Under the pieces are notes generated by a model. The model was not told the origin of the DNA and did not search any database. It was given only the letters and a program-made list of their open reading frames with translations. The translations under genes were made by a program, and so were the position numbers. 64,000 nucleotides of DNA from DASQPA01 sp963757335 (GTDB lineage Bacteria > Acidobacteriota > Thermoanaerobaculia > Multivoradales > UBA5704): positions 1-64,000 of the forward strand of contig CAVWRJ010000013.1 of assembly GCA_963757335.1 (NCBI GenBank), given 5' to 3'. Every line of letters starts with the position of its first letter. The stretch's first letter is position 1. This document shows positions 15,655 through 24,094 of the stretch, piece by piece.

Positions 15655-16980
15655 TCAGCCCAGCAGGCGCGCTAAATCCGTCCAGAATTCCGGATAGGAC
15701 TTGCCCACCACCTCCGGCGAAGCGATCTCGATCCCCGGCCGGCAGAGGCCGACCAGGGCCATGCTCATGGCGATCCGGTGATCGTTGTGGGAGTCGATCA
15801 CCACCCGCTCGGCAGGGGGTGTCCGGTCGTGCCAGACCCCGTGGATCGTCAGGCTGTCGGGCCCCTCCTCAACCGCCGCCCCCACCCGGCCGAGCTCGCT
15901 CGCCATGGCGCCCAGGCGGTCGCTCTCCTTGATCCGCAGGTGGGGGACGTTGGTGATCCGGGTCGTGCCGCGGGCGAAGGGAGCCACGGCGGCCAGGGTC
16001 GGCACCTGATCGGGGACCCCCGAGAGGTCGGCGTCGATCCCGCGGAGCCCACCCGCTCCGGGGCCGCGGACGCTGAGGAGGTCCCCCTCCCAGCCGATCT
16101 CCGCCCCCATGGCGGCGAGCAGGTCGAGAAAGCGGCGGTCCCCCTGCCGGGAGTCGGCGAAGACCCCGGCGAGCCGGACATCGCCACCGGTGAGCGCCGC
16201 CGCGGCGGCCGGATAGCAGGCGGCCGACCAGTCCCCCTCGACCCGGACCCGGCTGGCGGCGAGCGGCGAGGGCAGGATCCGGAAGGCCTGCTCCCCCACC
16301 CGCTCGATCCGGCCACCGAAGGCCGCCGCCGCCGCCAGGGTGACCTCTATATAAGGATGGGAGGTGAGGGCGCCGACCTCGACCACCACCTCGGCCGGCG
16401 CGGCGAGGCCGGCCATCAAGAGCGCCGAGAGGTACTGGCTCGACTCTCCGGCGTCGATCGCGGTGACCCCACCGCCCAGGCTCCCCCCCGCGATGCGCAG
16501 GGGGACGCACCCCTCGCGCCCCAGGTACTCGATCCGCGCGCCCAGCCGGCGGAGAGCGGTGACCAGCGGTCCCACCGGCCGCTCGCGCAGACGCGGGGTG
16601 CCGTCGAGCCGCCAGGTGCCGGGGACGACGGCGAGGGTGGCGACCAGGAAGCGCAGCATGGTCCCCGCGTTGCCGCAGAAGATCTCCACCTCATGGTCGG
16701 CCGGCGGCCGCGGCCCGGGGGTGAGCCGCACCGCCTCCGGCCCCTCTTCGACCGCGAAGCCGGCGCGGCCGAGGGCGGCGAGGAAGAGCCGGGTGTCCTC
16801 GGCGTAGAGCGGCCGCTCGACGAGCGTCGGGGTGTCCTGCCGCGAGAGGAGGACGAGATTCAAGAACCGGTGGGTGACGCTCTTCGAGGACGGCACCGTG
16901 AGGCTGCCGTGAACGCGGCCGCCGGCCGGGATCGGGCGGGGGGACGAGGCTTCAGGGGAGGTCGAAGGTGAGCCCGTCAT
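15655..16980 (-). CDS. aroA: 3-phosphoshikimate 1-carboxyvinyltransferase (EPSP synthase)
   Basis: Sixth step of the shikimate pathway: phosphoenolpyruvate plus shikimate-3-phosphate gives EPSP. The 441-aa protein has the N-terminal PSSKSVTHRFL, the PEP-loop FCGNAGTMLRFL, and a C-terminal SPEVVGKSYPEFW. Length is normal. ATG 16980 (MTGSPSTSP) was chosen; a longer in-frame start at 17025 would sit deep inside the upstream gene and add an Arg-rich leader unlike the family. It overlaps the MBL hydrolase gene by 29 nt, so the two are probably cotranscribed. Confidence 0.95.
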   Translation of the reverse strand: MTGSPSTSPEASSPRPIPAGGRVHGSLTVPSSKSVTHRFLNLVLLSRQDTPTLVERPLYAEDTRLFLAALGRAGFAVEEGPEAVRLTPGPRPPADHEVEIFCGNAGTMLRFLVATLAVVPGTWRLDGTPRLRERPVGPLVTALRRLGARIEYLGREGCVPLRIAGGSLGGGVTAIDAGESSQYLSALLMAGLAAPAEVVVEVGALTSHPYIEVTLAAAAAFGGRIERVGEQAFRILPSPLAASRVRVEGDWSAACYPAAAAALTGGDVRLAGVFADSRQGDRRFLDLLAAMGAEIGWEGDLLSVRGPGAGGLRGIDADLSGVPDQVPTLAAVAPFARGTTRITNVPHLRIKESDRLGAMASELGRVGAAVEEGPDSLTIHGVWHDRTPPAERVVIDSHNDHRIAMSMALVGLCRPGIEIASPEVVGKSYPEFWTDLARLLG

Positions 16981-17719
16981 AGCCGAACTCCACGCCCGGA
17001 GGGAGCGGCGCCTGCGGCGCGCCATGGTCCACCTCGTGGGTCAGGTGAGTGAGGATGGTGCGCCGGGCGGCGATCCGCGCCGCGGCCGCCAGGGCCTCGT
17101 CGATCGAAAAGTGGGTGGGGTGAGGGCGGTAGCGCAGGGCGTCGAGGATCAGCACCTCGACCCCGTCGAGCGCCGTAAAGCTCGTCTCCGGGATGCGGTT
17201 GCAGTCGGTGACGTAGGCGAAGCTCCCGATCCGGTAGCCGAAGACCTCCATCTCGCCATGCCAGACCGGCACCGGCACCACCTCGCGGCCGAGCAGCGGG
17301 AACGGGGAGCGCACCTCGATCAAGTCGAGCTGAGGCTTGCCTCCCCCCTCCTGGCCCGCCTCGAAGACGTAGGCGAACGTCCGGCGGACGGCGCGGAGAG
17401 TCTCGGCCGAGCCGTAGCAGGGGATGGCCCGCTTCTGGCGGAAGTTGAAGATCCGGATGTCGTCGAGGCCGAAGATGTGGTCGGCATGGGGGTGGGTGAA
17501 GAGCACCGCGTCCAACCGCGGCAGGCCGAAGCGCAGGGCCTGCAGCCGCAGATCGGTGGGGGTGTCGACGAGCGCCACCCCGCTCTCCATCTCGAGCTTC
17601 AGGCCCGGCCGGAGACGCCGGTTGCGCGGGTCTTCCGAGGTGCACACCGGGCAGGTGCAACCGATGACCGGCACCCCCGTAGAGGTACCGCTGCCCATCA
17701 TGGTGACACGGAGGGCCAT
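16952..17719 (-). CDS. MBL-fold metal-dependent hydrolase, PhnP-like
   Basis: A 255-aa metallo-beta-lactamase-fold hydrolase. It opens with the sequence VTMMGSGTSTGVPVIGC and a CxCxVC cluster (GCTCPVCTS) typical of the PhnP-type/phosphodiesterase subgroup. The metal site HPHADHIFGLDD is at about residues 76-87, a distal Asp lies in VTDCNRIPE, and the final His in THLTHE. Related enzymes cleave cyclic phosphodiesters, but the substrate here is open. It lies upstream of and overlaps aroA. Confidence 0.88.
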   Translation of the reverse strand: MALRVTMMGSGTSTGVPVIGCTCPVCTSEDPRNRRLRPGLKLEMESGVALVDTPTDLRLQALRFGLPRLDAVLFTHPHADHIFGLDDIRIFNFRQKRAIPCYGSAETLRAVRRTFAYVFEAGQEGGGKPQLDLIEVRSPFPLLGREVVPVPVWHGEMEVFGYRIGSFAYVTDCNRIPETSFTALDGVEVLILDALRYRPHPTHFSIDEALAAAARIAARRTILTHLTHEVDHGAPQAPLPPGVEFGYDGLTFDLP

Positions 17720-17870
17720 GGCGGATGCGGAGTCTAACCCGGATTCCCCGCAACCTCCCCTTCCACCGCCCGAGCATCCTTCTATACGCCTCGAAGCACC
17801 CTTTCAAATGGGCGTTCCCACCACGGCCACGACGGCCGCTGCCGGGCCCGCCTCTACAGGAGATCTCGTC

Positions 17871-18050
17871 ATGTTCGTAAAATTTTTCCCCGCTCTAATC
17901 GCCGTGATCGCCCTCCTCGCCCTGTCCCTTCCCGTCGCCAGCGCCCGCGAAGGACGCGGCCGGCACCTGATCGCGATCTCGGGCCACGCCGGCTGCGAGA
18001 TGGACCCTGACGGCCGGGTCCACAACCACTCCGAGTTGAGCCGACCCTAG
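17871..18050 (+). CDS. Small secreted peptide (59 aa), unknown function
   Basis: ATG 17871 is preceded by AGGAG (17858-17862) at good spacing. The first 25 residues (FFPALIAVIALLALSLPVASA) form a textbook signal peptide with an A-S-A cleavage site. The remaining 34 residues are charged and contain a single Cys. No known family is recognised. The gene ends shortly before a 91-bp palindromic repeat. A real gene is likely because ribosome site, signal peptide and isolated position agree. Confidence 0.55.
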   Translation: MFVKFFPALIAVIALLALSLPVASAREGRGRHLIAISGHAGCEMDPDGRVHNHSELSRP

Positions 18051-18069
18051 AGGATGGCAGAGGATGGCG

Positions 18070-18160
18070 GGGACTGACTCCGTTCGATCCTGCGGGCGGG
18101 CTCCCTCGGGCGCTTCGCGCGGCCAGTCGCCCGTCCTCGGAACCCAACGGAGCCAGTCCC
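18070..18160. repeat. 91-bp MITE-like palindromic element
   Basis: The ends are a 15-bp inverted repeat with one mismatch: GGGACTGACTCCGTT at 18070-18084 and the complement of GGGACTGGCTCCGTT at 18146-18160. The core (reverse complement) carries CCGAGGACGGGCGACTGG followed by CGCGCGAAGCGCCCGAGG. Related cores occur at 51284-51342 and 57243-57295 without obvious ends. It sits between a small secreted gene and a TPR gene. Confidence 0.65.
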
Positions 18161-18244
18161 GAGTCCCGGACGACGGGGGCGCCGGCGAGAAATCCGGCGC
18201 TCCCCTGTCCCGCTTCCCCTTCGGCTCCGTACTCTTCTTTCAGG

Positions 18245-19609
18245 ATGAAAATCCATCCCGAGGTTCCCCAGCTCGCCCAACTCGCCACGGGCCTCCCGGC
18301 GGAATTGCGCACCTACCTCGCCCATGCCGCCCGCTGCCCCACCTGCCGAGAGCGGCTCGTCGAGGCGCTCGGCGATACCGGCGATACGCGGGAGCGCCCG
18401 GCGGTGCTCCGCTGGCCGTGGCAGAAGCCCCCTCGCGATCCCATCGACCGCCTGCTCGACGGCTTCACCGGCGAGCTCCTGAACCGGCGTTCCGCCCTCG
18501 CCCGGGCCGAAACCGCGGCCGTTCCCCTGGTGGCGGAGCTCCTCGCCCAGCCCCCCGGCCGGCGCGCCCGGCTGCTCGAAAACGAATCCCGCTTCTGGAC
18601 CTGGCCCCTGGCCGAGCTCCTGGTCGAGGCGGTCCGCGACACCAGTTTCCGCGACCCCACCGGGGCCGAGCGCCTGGCCGGCCTCGTCCTCGGGCTCGCC
18701 GGCCTCGGCGGACGCCTGCCCGACCCTCCCTACCGTGGCCGGCGCGGCGACCTCCTCGCCCGCACCTGGGCGAGCCTCGGCAACGCCCGCCGGCTCCGCT
18801 CCGACCTGGCAGGCGCCGGGCGCGCCTTTGCCGCCGCCCATGCCTGTCTGCGCCAGGGGACCCGGGACGCCCTGGAGCGCGCCCACCTGATCGACCTCGA
18901 AGCCTCGCTCGCCATCGACCAGCGCCGCTTCGCCGACGCTCTCCGTCTCCTCGGGCGGGCCGCCGCGGTCTACGAGGAGTACGGGGAGGTCCACCGCGCC
19001 GGCCGCAGCCGGGTGAAGATGGCGACCGTCCACGGCAAAGCGGGCGAGCCGGAGCGCGCCATCCCGCTCCTCTACGCGGCCCTGCCGCTGATCGAGGCCG
19101 GCCGCGAGCCGCGCCTCGACCTCTCGATCCGCCACAACCTGATGACCGCCCTCGCCGACGCCGGCCGGGCCCTGGAGGCGCGGCGGCTCTTCGCCGAGTC
19201 GCGCGACCTCTACCGCCGCTTTCCCGAGCCCTGGGCGGCGAACCGCTGCTCCTGGCTTCAAGGGAAGATCGCCCGCGGGCTCGGCCAGCTGCCGGAGGCC
19301 GAGGCCGCCTTTGCGGCCGCCCGCGACGGCTTCCTCGCCGACGGCATCCCCTACGACACCGCCCTCGTTACCCTGGAGCTCGCCGCCCTCTACGCCGAGG
19401 CCGGGCGGACCGCCGAGCTCCGGCGCCTCGCCGCCGAGACGGCGCCGGTCTTCCTCTCCCGCCAGATCCACCGCGAGGCTTTAGTCGCCCTGGCGTTCTT
19501 CCGCCAGGCGGTGGAGACGGACGCGGAGATCGCCGGGGCGATCGCCCGGGTCGGCGCCTATCTGAAGCGGGCACAGGATGATCCGGGCCTGGCGTTCGAG
19601 CCCGCGTAG
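18245..19609 (+). CDS. TPR-repeat protein with N-terminal CxxC motif
   Basis: A 454-aa soluble protein. Residues 26-37 (LAHAARCPTCRE) look like the remnant of an anti-sigma-type zinc finger (HxxxCxxC). Residues about 170-440 form at least six helical TPR-like units rich in Ala, Leu and Arg (for example WASLGNARRLRSDLAGAGRAF). Proteins of this layout are common in the inferred lineage and are of unknown role; regulatory or scaffold functions are plausible. ATG 18245 follows AGG. It stands alone. Confidence 0.75.
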   Translation: MKIHPEVPQLAQLATGLPAELRTYLAHAARCPTCRERLVEALGDTGDTRERPAVLRWPWQKPPRDPIDRLLDGFTGELLNRRSALARAETAAVPLVAELLAQPPGRRARLLENESRFWTWPLAELLVEAVRDTSFRDPTGAERLAGLVLGLAGLGGRLPDPPYRGRRGDLLARTWASLGNARRLRSDLAGAGRAFAAAHACLRQGTRDALERAHLIDLEASLAIDQRRFADALRLLGRAAAVYEEYGEVHRAGRSRVKMATVHGKAGEPERAIPLLYAALPLIEAGREPRLDLSIRHNLMTALADAGRALEARRLFAESRDLYRRFPEPWAANRCSWLQGKIARGLGQLPEAEAAFAAARDGFLADGIPYDTALVTLELAALYAEAGRTAELRRLAAETAPVFLSRQIHREALVALAFFRQAVETDAEIAGAIARVGAYLKRAQDDPGLAFEPA

Positions 19610-19667
19610 CGCCTCAGGCGGTAGCCACTCGACATCGGCGCCTCAGGCGCGTAGCCACTCGACGTGG
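19610..19667. repeat. 29-bp imperfect tandem duplication across the lpxH stop
   Basis: CGCCTCAGGCG-GTAGCCACTCGACATCGG (19610-19638) is followed by the near-identical 19639-19667. The second copy is the true end of lpxH and contains its stop codon. The first copy lies in the short gap to the converging TPR gene. Confidence 0.7.
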
Positions 19668-20323
19668 CGGCTGCGGAACCAGGCGTCCAGGAGCCGCACC
19701 TCGCCGCCGGGGACCGCGAACACCCGCGGCTCGTGGAAGTGGCCGAGGAGAAGAACGTCGTGCCCCTCGGCCAGCCGGCGCTCGGCGTAGGCGCGGATGG
19801 CCCGCTCGGGGAGCTCCCACTTGTGCTTGAAGTTGGTTTTCGACAGCCGCTCCTCGGTCGAGTGGACCATCCGGTGGGCGAGGCGCCGCGGGGTATGGCG
19901 GACCGCCAGCTCGACCGGGCGGCTCTTCGACAGCCGACGCCAGAAGCGGTACTGCCAGTCGTGATCGTTGAGGCCATCCCCATGGACGGCCAGGTAGCGG
20001 GTGCCGCCGAGCGTGAAGGCGGTTTCGAGGACGACCGAGTCGAAAGCCTCGGCATAGGGGCTTCTGGTGAGGAAGAAGTCGCGGTTACCCTCGATGTAGT
20101 CGACCCGGAGCCCCTGCCGCCGGAGATCGCGGAGAGCGGGGACCACGGCGGCGATCTCCGGCGTCTCGAAACGGGGGTCGCCGATCCACGCCTGAAAGAG
20201 GTCGCCCATGAGGATCAGGCGGTCCGCTCCCTCCCCCGGCAAAGCCAAGAGCTGCTCGACGAGCGGTCCGGCACCGCCCCCGGGCCCTCCCAGGTGCGCG
20301 TCGGCGATCAGGGCGATGGGCAT
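19643..20323 (-). CDS. lpxH: UDP-2,3-diacylglucosamine diphosphatase (LpxH-like)
   Basis: Lipid A biosynthesis: hydrolyses UDP-2,3-diacylglucosamine to lipid X and UMP at the inner membrane. The 226-aa calcineurin-like phosphoesterase has IADAHLGG, GDLFQAWIG, EGNRDFF, AVHGDGLN and the terminal LLGHFHEPR, the full metal-ligand set for LpxH/UDP-diacylglucosamine hydrolases. It implies an outer membrane with lipid A. Related LpxH2 or LpxI variants cannot be fully excluded, but the motifs favour LpxH. Confidence 0.85.
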   Translation of the reverse strand: MPIALIADAHLGGPGGGAGPLVEQLLALPGEGADRLILMGDLFQAWIGDPRFETPEIAAVVPALRDLRRQGLRVDYIEGNRDFFLTRSPYAEAFDSVVLETAFTLGGTRYLAVHGDGLNDHDWQYRFWRRLSKSRPVELAVRHTPRRLAHRMVHSTEERLSKTNFKHKWELPERAIRAYAERRLAEGHDVLLLGHFHEPRVFAVPGGEVRLLDAWFRSRHVEWLRA

Positions 20324-20369
20324 GGCGAACGGAAGCTACCAGGCGTCCCGGTAGCGAAGCAACGCCATC

Positions 20370-21297
20370 TCACTCCCGCGGCGCGATCCGGTCGATCTCC
20401 GCCAGATCGTCCGCGGTCAGCTTCCAGCCCACCGCGTTGACGTTCGCCTGGACCTGCTCGGCCGAGGTCGCCCCGGCGATGACCGACGCCACGGCTTTAT
20501 GGCTCGCGAGCCAGGAAAAGGCGAGCTCCAGGAGGGTATGGCCGCGCCGGGTCGCGAGCTCGGCGAGCTGTTCCGCGATCTCCTGGTTGCGCTCGCTCCG
20601 GAAGCGGCCCGCCATTCCGGAGCTCCCCGAGAGCCGCGCCCCCTCGGGACCCGACTCGCCTTTGCGGTACTTGCCGGTCAAGAGACCGCTCGCCAGGGGG
20701 AAGAAGGGGAGGAAGGCGAGCCCCAGGCGCTCGCACTCGGGGAGGACCTCGGGCTCGGGGTCGCGTTTGAGCAGGCTGTACTCGTTTTGAACGCTCACGA
20801 ACCGCGCCGCGCCGCTCTGGACCGCCGCCTCGGCCTTCGCGGATCTGCTCGGCCGAGAAGTTGGAGCAGCCGATCTCCCGCACCTTGCCGCTCTTGACCA
20901 GCTCGTCCATGGCGGCGAGGGTGTCGGCGATGGGGGTCTCGGGATCGGGCTGATGGAGCTGGTAGAGGTCGATGTGGTCGGTCGCCAGCCGGCGGAGGCT
21001 GTCCTCCGCGGCCTGGCGCACGTACGCCGGCTTGGCGCCCTGGCGCGCGTCGTCGACCTTCATCCCGAACTTGGTGGCGAGGACCACCCGGTCGCGGTGG
21101 CCGGCGAGGGCCCTGCCGAGGAACTCCTCGCTCTTGGTGGCGCCATAGATGTCGGCGGTGTCCAGAAAGTTGATCCCGGCGTCGAGCGCCGCATGGACGA
21201 CCCGCGCCGTAGCATCGGCGTCCAGGCGTCCGCCGAAGTTGTTGCAGCCGAGGCCGACCAAGGAGACGGTGAGCGATCCAATCCGGCGAGTTTCCAT
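20370..21297 (-). CDS. Aldo/keto reductase (one frameshift)
   Basis: An NADPH-dependent aldo/keto reductase of about 308 aa after correction. The first part has LGLGCNNFGG-like entry, the catalytic DTADIYG (Asp, Tyr), ATKFGM (Lys) and DLYQLHQPDP (His). The second part has FVSVQNEYSLL and the cofactor-binding C-terminus. An extra base near 20840 separates the two frames (AEQI then AKAEAAVQSG), a 1-nt insertion. ATG 21297 is preceded by GGGAG. Substrate unknown. It lies downstream of a 43-bp minisatellite. Confidence 0.85.
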
Positions 21298-21357
21298 AGC
21301 TCCCATCCTCCCGCACGGATCGTGCCACCGGAGCCGCCGAAGCCTTTTCCACCCTCC

Positions 21358-21717
21358 TGGCGGTCGTCGCCGGCAGTCTGGCGGTCGTCGCCGGCAGTCC
21401 CGCGGTCATCGCCAGGTAGGGTGGCGGTCGTCGCCAGTAGTCCCGCCGTCGTCGCCAGGTAGGGTGGCGGTCGTCGCCAGCAGTCCCGCGGTCACCGCCA
21501 GGTAGTGTGGCGGTCGTCGCCAGCAGTCCCGCGGTCGTCGCCAGGTAGGGTGGCGGTCGTCGCCAGCAGTCCCGCGATCATCGCCAGGTAGGGTGGCGGT
21601 CGTCGCCAGCAGTCCCGCGGTCATCGCCAGGTAGGGTGGCGGTCGTCGCCAGCAGTCCCGCGGTCACCGCCAGGTAGGGTGGCGGTCGTCGCCAGCAGTC
21701 CCGCGGTCGTCGCCAGG
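21358..21717. repeat. 43-bp minisatellite (about eight copies)
   Basis: TGGCGGTCGTCGCC recurs at 21358 and 21379, and then exactly every 43 bp at 21422, 21465, 21508, 21551, 21594, 21637 and 21680. Each 43-bp unit is two related halves of 21 and 22 bp (TGGCGGTCGTCGCCAGCAGTC and CCGCGGTCATCGCCAGGTAGGG-like). Small base differences separate the copies. There are no unique spacers. It fills most of the 453-bp gap between the aldo/keto reductase start and the promoter of the next gene. Confidence 0.9.
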
Positions 21718-21734
21718 GCTGGCCGCTTCGTACC

Positions 21735-21743
21735 TGTTATAAT
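21735..21743 (+). promoter_or_regulatory. Extended -10 promoter, leaderless start
   Basis: TGTTATAAT is a perfect extended -10 (TGN-TATAAT). It ends 7 nt before ATG 21751, so the transcript should begin at or just before the start codon. The repeat array ends about 18 bp upstream, in place of a recognisable -35. Confidence 0.65.
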
Positions 21744-21750
21744 GTCGCAA

Positions 21751-22596
21751 ATGGAGAACCCCCGCAGAGTCTACAGCCTCAAAGCTCCGGGTCACCCGGG
21801 CTCGGGTTCCTCCATGCGGCTGCCGGGCCGCGGCTCCTTCCCCGGGGTCGACGACCATCTGGTCCAGCCGGAGGTCACGCGCGACGAGATCATCGGCGGC
21901 CGCCGGGTGATCGCCTCCCCGGCCCAGCCGCCCCATGCCACCCAGCAGAGCGATCTCGACTACGTCCTCCGGGCGCACGTGGCTTCGGGCTACCGTACGG
22001 CGACGCACCTCCTGACCCGGCACGACGAGGAGTCGGATTTCGCCAGCGACGCCTGTGTGTTCAAAGAGGGCGTCGACCCGACGACCGGTACGCGCTACCT
22101 GGAGGAGGTCGCCTTCGAGATCGTCGCGGAACAGAACGAGCGGAACGTGACGGAGAAAGCCGTGCGGATGCATCGCCGCGGCGTCCGGCGGATCTTCGCG
22201 GTCTTCGTCAAGGGTCAGCGGGTCGGCGAATGGCACCCCGAGAGTCAGAGCTGGAGCCCGATGGCGACCGGCGCTCAGATCGCGGATCCCTGCCTGGTGA
22301 CGCCGCTCGCCGTAGCCTCCCTGCTCGATGCCGCGGCAGCCGATAACGCCGTAGCGGAAGCCTTGGTCGCCAAGGGCAACCCGGCGCTCCGGAAGCGGGA
22401 AGATGCGGCGAGAGCCAAAGGGAATGAGGAAGGCCGCGCGGAGGCGATCGTCAAGGTCTTGGAAGCGCGCGGTATCCCGGTGAGTGGGGCAGAGCGCCAG
22501 GAGATCCTGACCTGCCAGGATCTCGCTCGACTGGACCGCTGGTTGGCTCGGGCAGCCCTGGCGTCCTCCACCGAAGAGGTCACTGCAGAGCCCTGA
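21751..22596 (+). CDS. Uma2/PD-(D/E)XK-like nuclease-fold protein
   Basis: About 281 aa. The middle (residues about 70-160) resembles Uma2/DUF820 restriction-like folds: SDFASDACVF, then EEVAFEIVAEQ and a TEKAVRMHRRGVRRIFAVF segment. The last 60 residues (EGRAEAIVKVLEARGI..., then RWLARAA) resemble tails of Rpn/Uma2-type proteins. Family members are often found in many copies and may act in DNA cleavage, recombination or as orphan defence genes; the role here is unknown. The start at ATG 21751 is chosen because the TATAAT box overlaps an upstream ATG at 21742. Confidence 0.65.
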   Translation: MENPRRVYSLKAPGHPGSGSSMRLPGRGSFPGVDDHLVQPEVTRDEIIGGRRVIASPAQPPHATQQSDLDYVLRAHVASGYRTATHLLTRHDEESDFASDACVFKEGVDPTTGTRYLEEVAFEIVAEQNERNVTEKAVRMHRRGVRRIFAVFVKGQRVGEWHPESQSWSPMATGAQIADPCLVTPLAVASLLDAAAADNAVAEALVAKGNPALRKREDAARAKGNEEGRAEAIVKVLEARGIPVSGAERQEILTCQDLARLDRWLARAALASSTEEVTAEP

Positions 22597-22627
22597 GCAC
22601 CCCGCAAGCACCCGCAAGCACCCGAAA

Positions 22628-24094
22628 CTACCCGCCCTGCTTCGCTCCTGCCGGCGTCCCCGTCCCCGCCCCGCCCACCCACTGCGGATCGCTCAAATTC
22701 CACCCGCCTCCCAGCGCCCGGTAGAGCTGCACCAGAGTCGCCAGCCGGTTGTAGCGCGCCTGGGCTAACAGAATCTCGGCCGGGAAGAGCTGCTGCTGCG
22801 CCTGCAATACCTCCAGGTAGGACGACAGGCCGGCCACGTAGCGCTCGTTGGCGATCCGAAAGGCGTCCTGGAAGGCCCTCGCCTGCCGGGCCCGGGCGGT
22901 CTCCACCTCGGCGTACTTCTGGTAGGCCACGAGGGCCGTCGAGACCTCGTTGAACGAGTTGTTCACGCTCTGCTCGTAGCGCACCCGCGCCTGCTCCCAG
23001 CGGGCCACCGCCGCGCGGTACTGGTTGCGCAGCCGCCCCGGCTGGAGGACGGGGCCGAAGAGGCCGGCGCCGATCGACCAGGTCTTGCCCTGGCGGAAGA
23101 GCTCGGAGAGCTGCGGCGCCACACCGCCCAGAGCGGCGGTCAGGCTGATCTGGGGGAAGAAGTCGGCCTTGGCGGCTCCGACCTCCGCGTTCGCCGCGAT
23201 CAGGAGCTGCTCGGACTCCCGGATGTCGGGCCGGCGCTTGAGGAGGTCGGAAGGGAGGCCCGGCGGGATCGCCGGCGGCAGGAACTGATCGTTTAAAACC
23301 GCGCCGCGGGGGATGGGCCCGGGATTGCGGCCGAGGAGAAAGGAGAGCTGGTTCTCCTGGGCCACGATCTGCCGTTCGAGGTCCGGAATGTTGGCGGCGG
23401 TGGCGGCGAGCGAGGCCTCGGCGCTGGAGGTTTCGATCGCCGAGGCGGCTCCCCCCTGGAGGCGGCGGTTGAAGAGGTCGAAGGTCCCCTGGAAGGCCTC
23501 GGTCGACCGCCGGGCGATCTCCAGCTGGAGGTCGAGCTGGCGGAGCTGGAAGTAGGTCGTGGCGACCTCGGAGACGAGCGAGAGGAAGACCCCGCGCCGC
23601 GCCTCCTCGGAGGCGAGGACCTGGGCGAGCGCCGCCTCGTTCAAATGCCGGATGCGCCCCCAGAGGTCGAGCTCCCAGGAGAGCCCGAGATTCACCTGGC
23701 CGACCGTCCCCACCGCCCCGGCCGACGGCGAGAAAAGCGAGGTCTGGCCGCGCCCCAGCTCCACCTGCGGGGTGAGCGCCGGGTAGTACTCCGAGCGGAC
23801 GACGCCGGCGTTGGCCCGCACCTCTTCCACCCGAGCGGCGGCGAGGCGGACGTCGTAGCCGTTCTTGAGCGCCTCCGCGATGAGACCGTTCAGGGCGTCG
23901 TCGTGGAAGACGCCCCACCAGGCCTGATCGGCGAAGGAGGCGGCGTCTGCTGGAGTCGCGGGGGCTGACCGCGCAGCCTGTCCTCGGATCACGTCCGGGA
24001 TGGCGACGGCCGGCCGCTGGTAGCGCGGACCGGAGACGCAGCCGGAGAGCGCCACGGTCGAGAGGCCGAGGAGGAAGGGCAGGAGCCGTCTCAT
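22628..24094 (-). CDS. RND efflux outer-membrane channel lipoprotein (NodT/OprM type)
   Basis: A 488-aa TolC-like outer membrane factor. A lipoprotein signal (LSTVALSGC, Cys about residue 20) is followed by PRYQRPAV and DQAWWGVFHD, typical of the NodT family, then two long helical OEP repeats. The end is Gly/Pro-rich. Its ATG overlaps the stop of the RND transporter gene by 4 nt, so it is the third gene of the pump operon. It forms the exit duct for drugs or solvents. Confidence 0.93.
   Translation of the reverse strand: MRRLLPFLLGLSTVALSGCVSGPRYQRPAVAIPDVIRGQAARSAPATPADAASFADQAWWGVFHDDALNGLIAEALKNGYDVRLAAARVEEVRANAGVVRSEYYPALTPQVELGRGQTSLFSPSAGAVGTVGQVNLGLSWELDLWGRIRHLNEAALAQVLASEEARRGVFLSLVSEVATTYFQLRQLDLQLEIARRSTEAFQGTFDLFNRRLQGGAASAIETSSAEASLAATAANIPDLERQIVAQENQLSFLLGRNPGPIPRGAVLNDQFLPPAIPPGLPSDLLKRRPDIRESEQLLIAANAEVGAAKADFFPQISLTAALGGVAPQLSELFRQGKTWSIGAGLFGPVLQPGRLRNQYRAAVARWEQARVRYEQSVNNSFNEVSTALVAYQKYAEVETARARQARAFQDAFRIANERYVAGLSSYLEVLQAQQQLFPAEILLAQARYNRLATLVQLYRALGGGWNLSDPQWVGGAGTGTPAGAKQGG

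Noticed and set aside
21358..21717. Possible CRISPR array
   Set aside because: The 43-bp units are contiguous with no unique spacers and no cas genes are near; it is a minisatellite.
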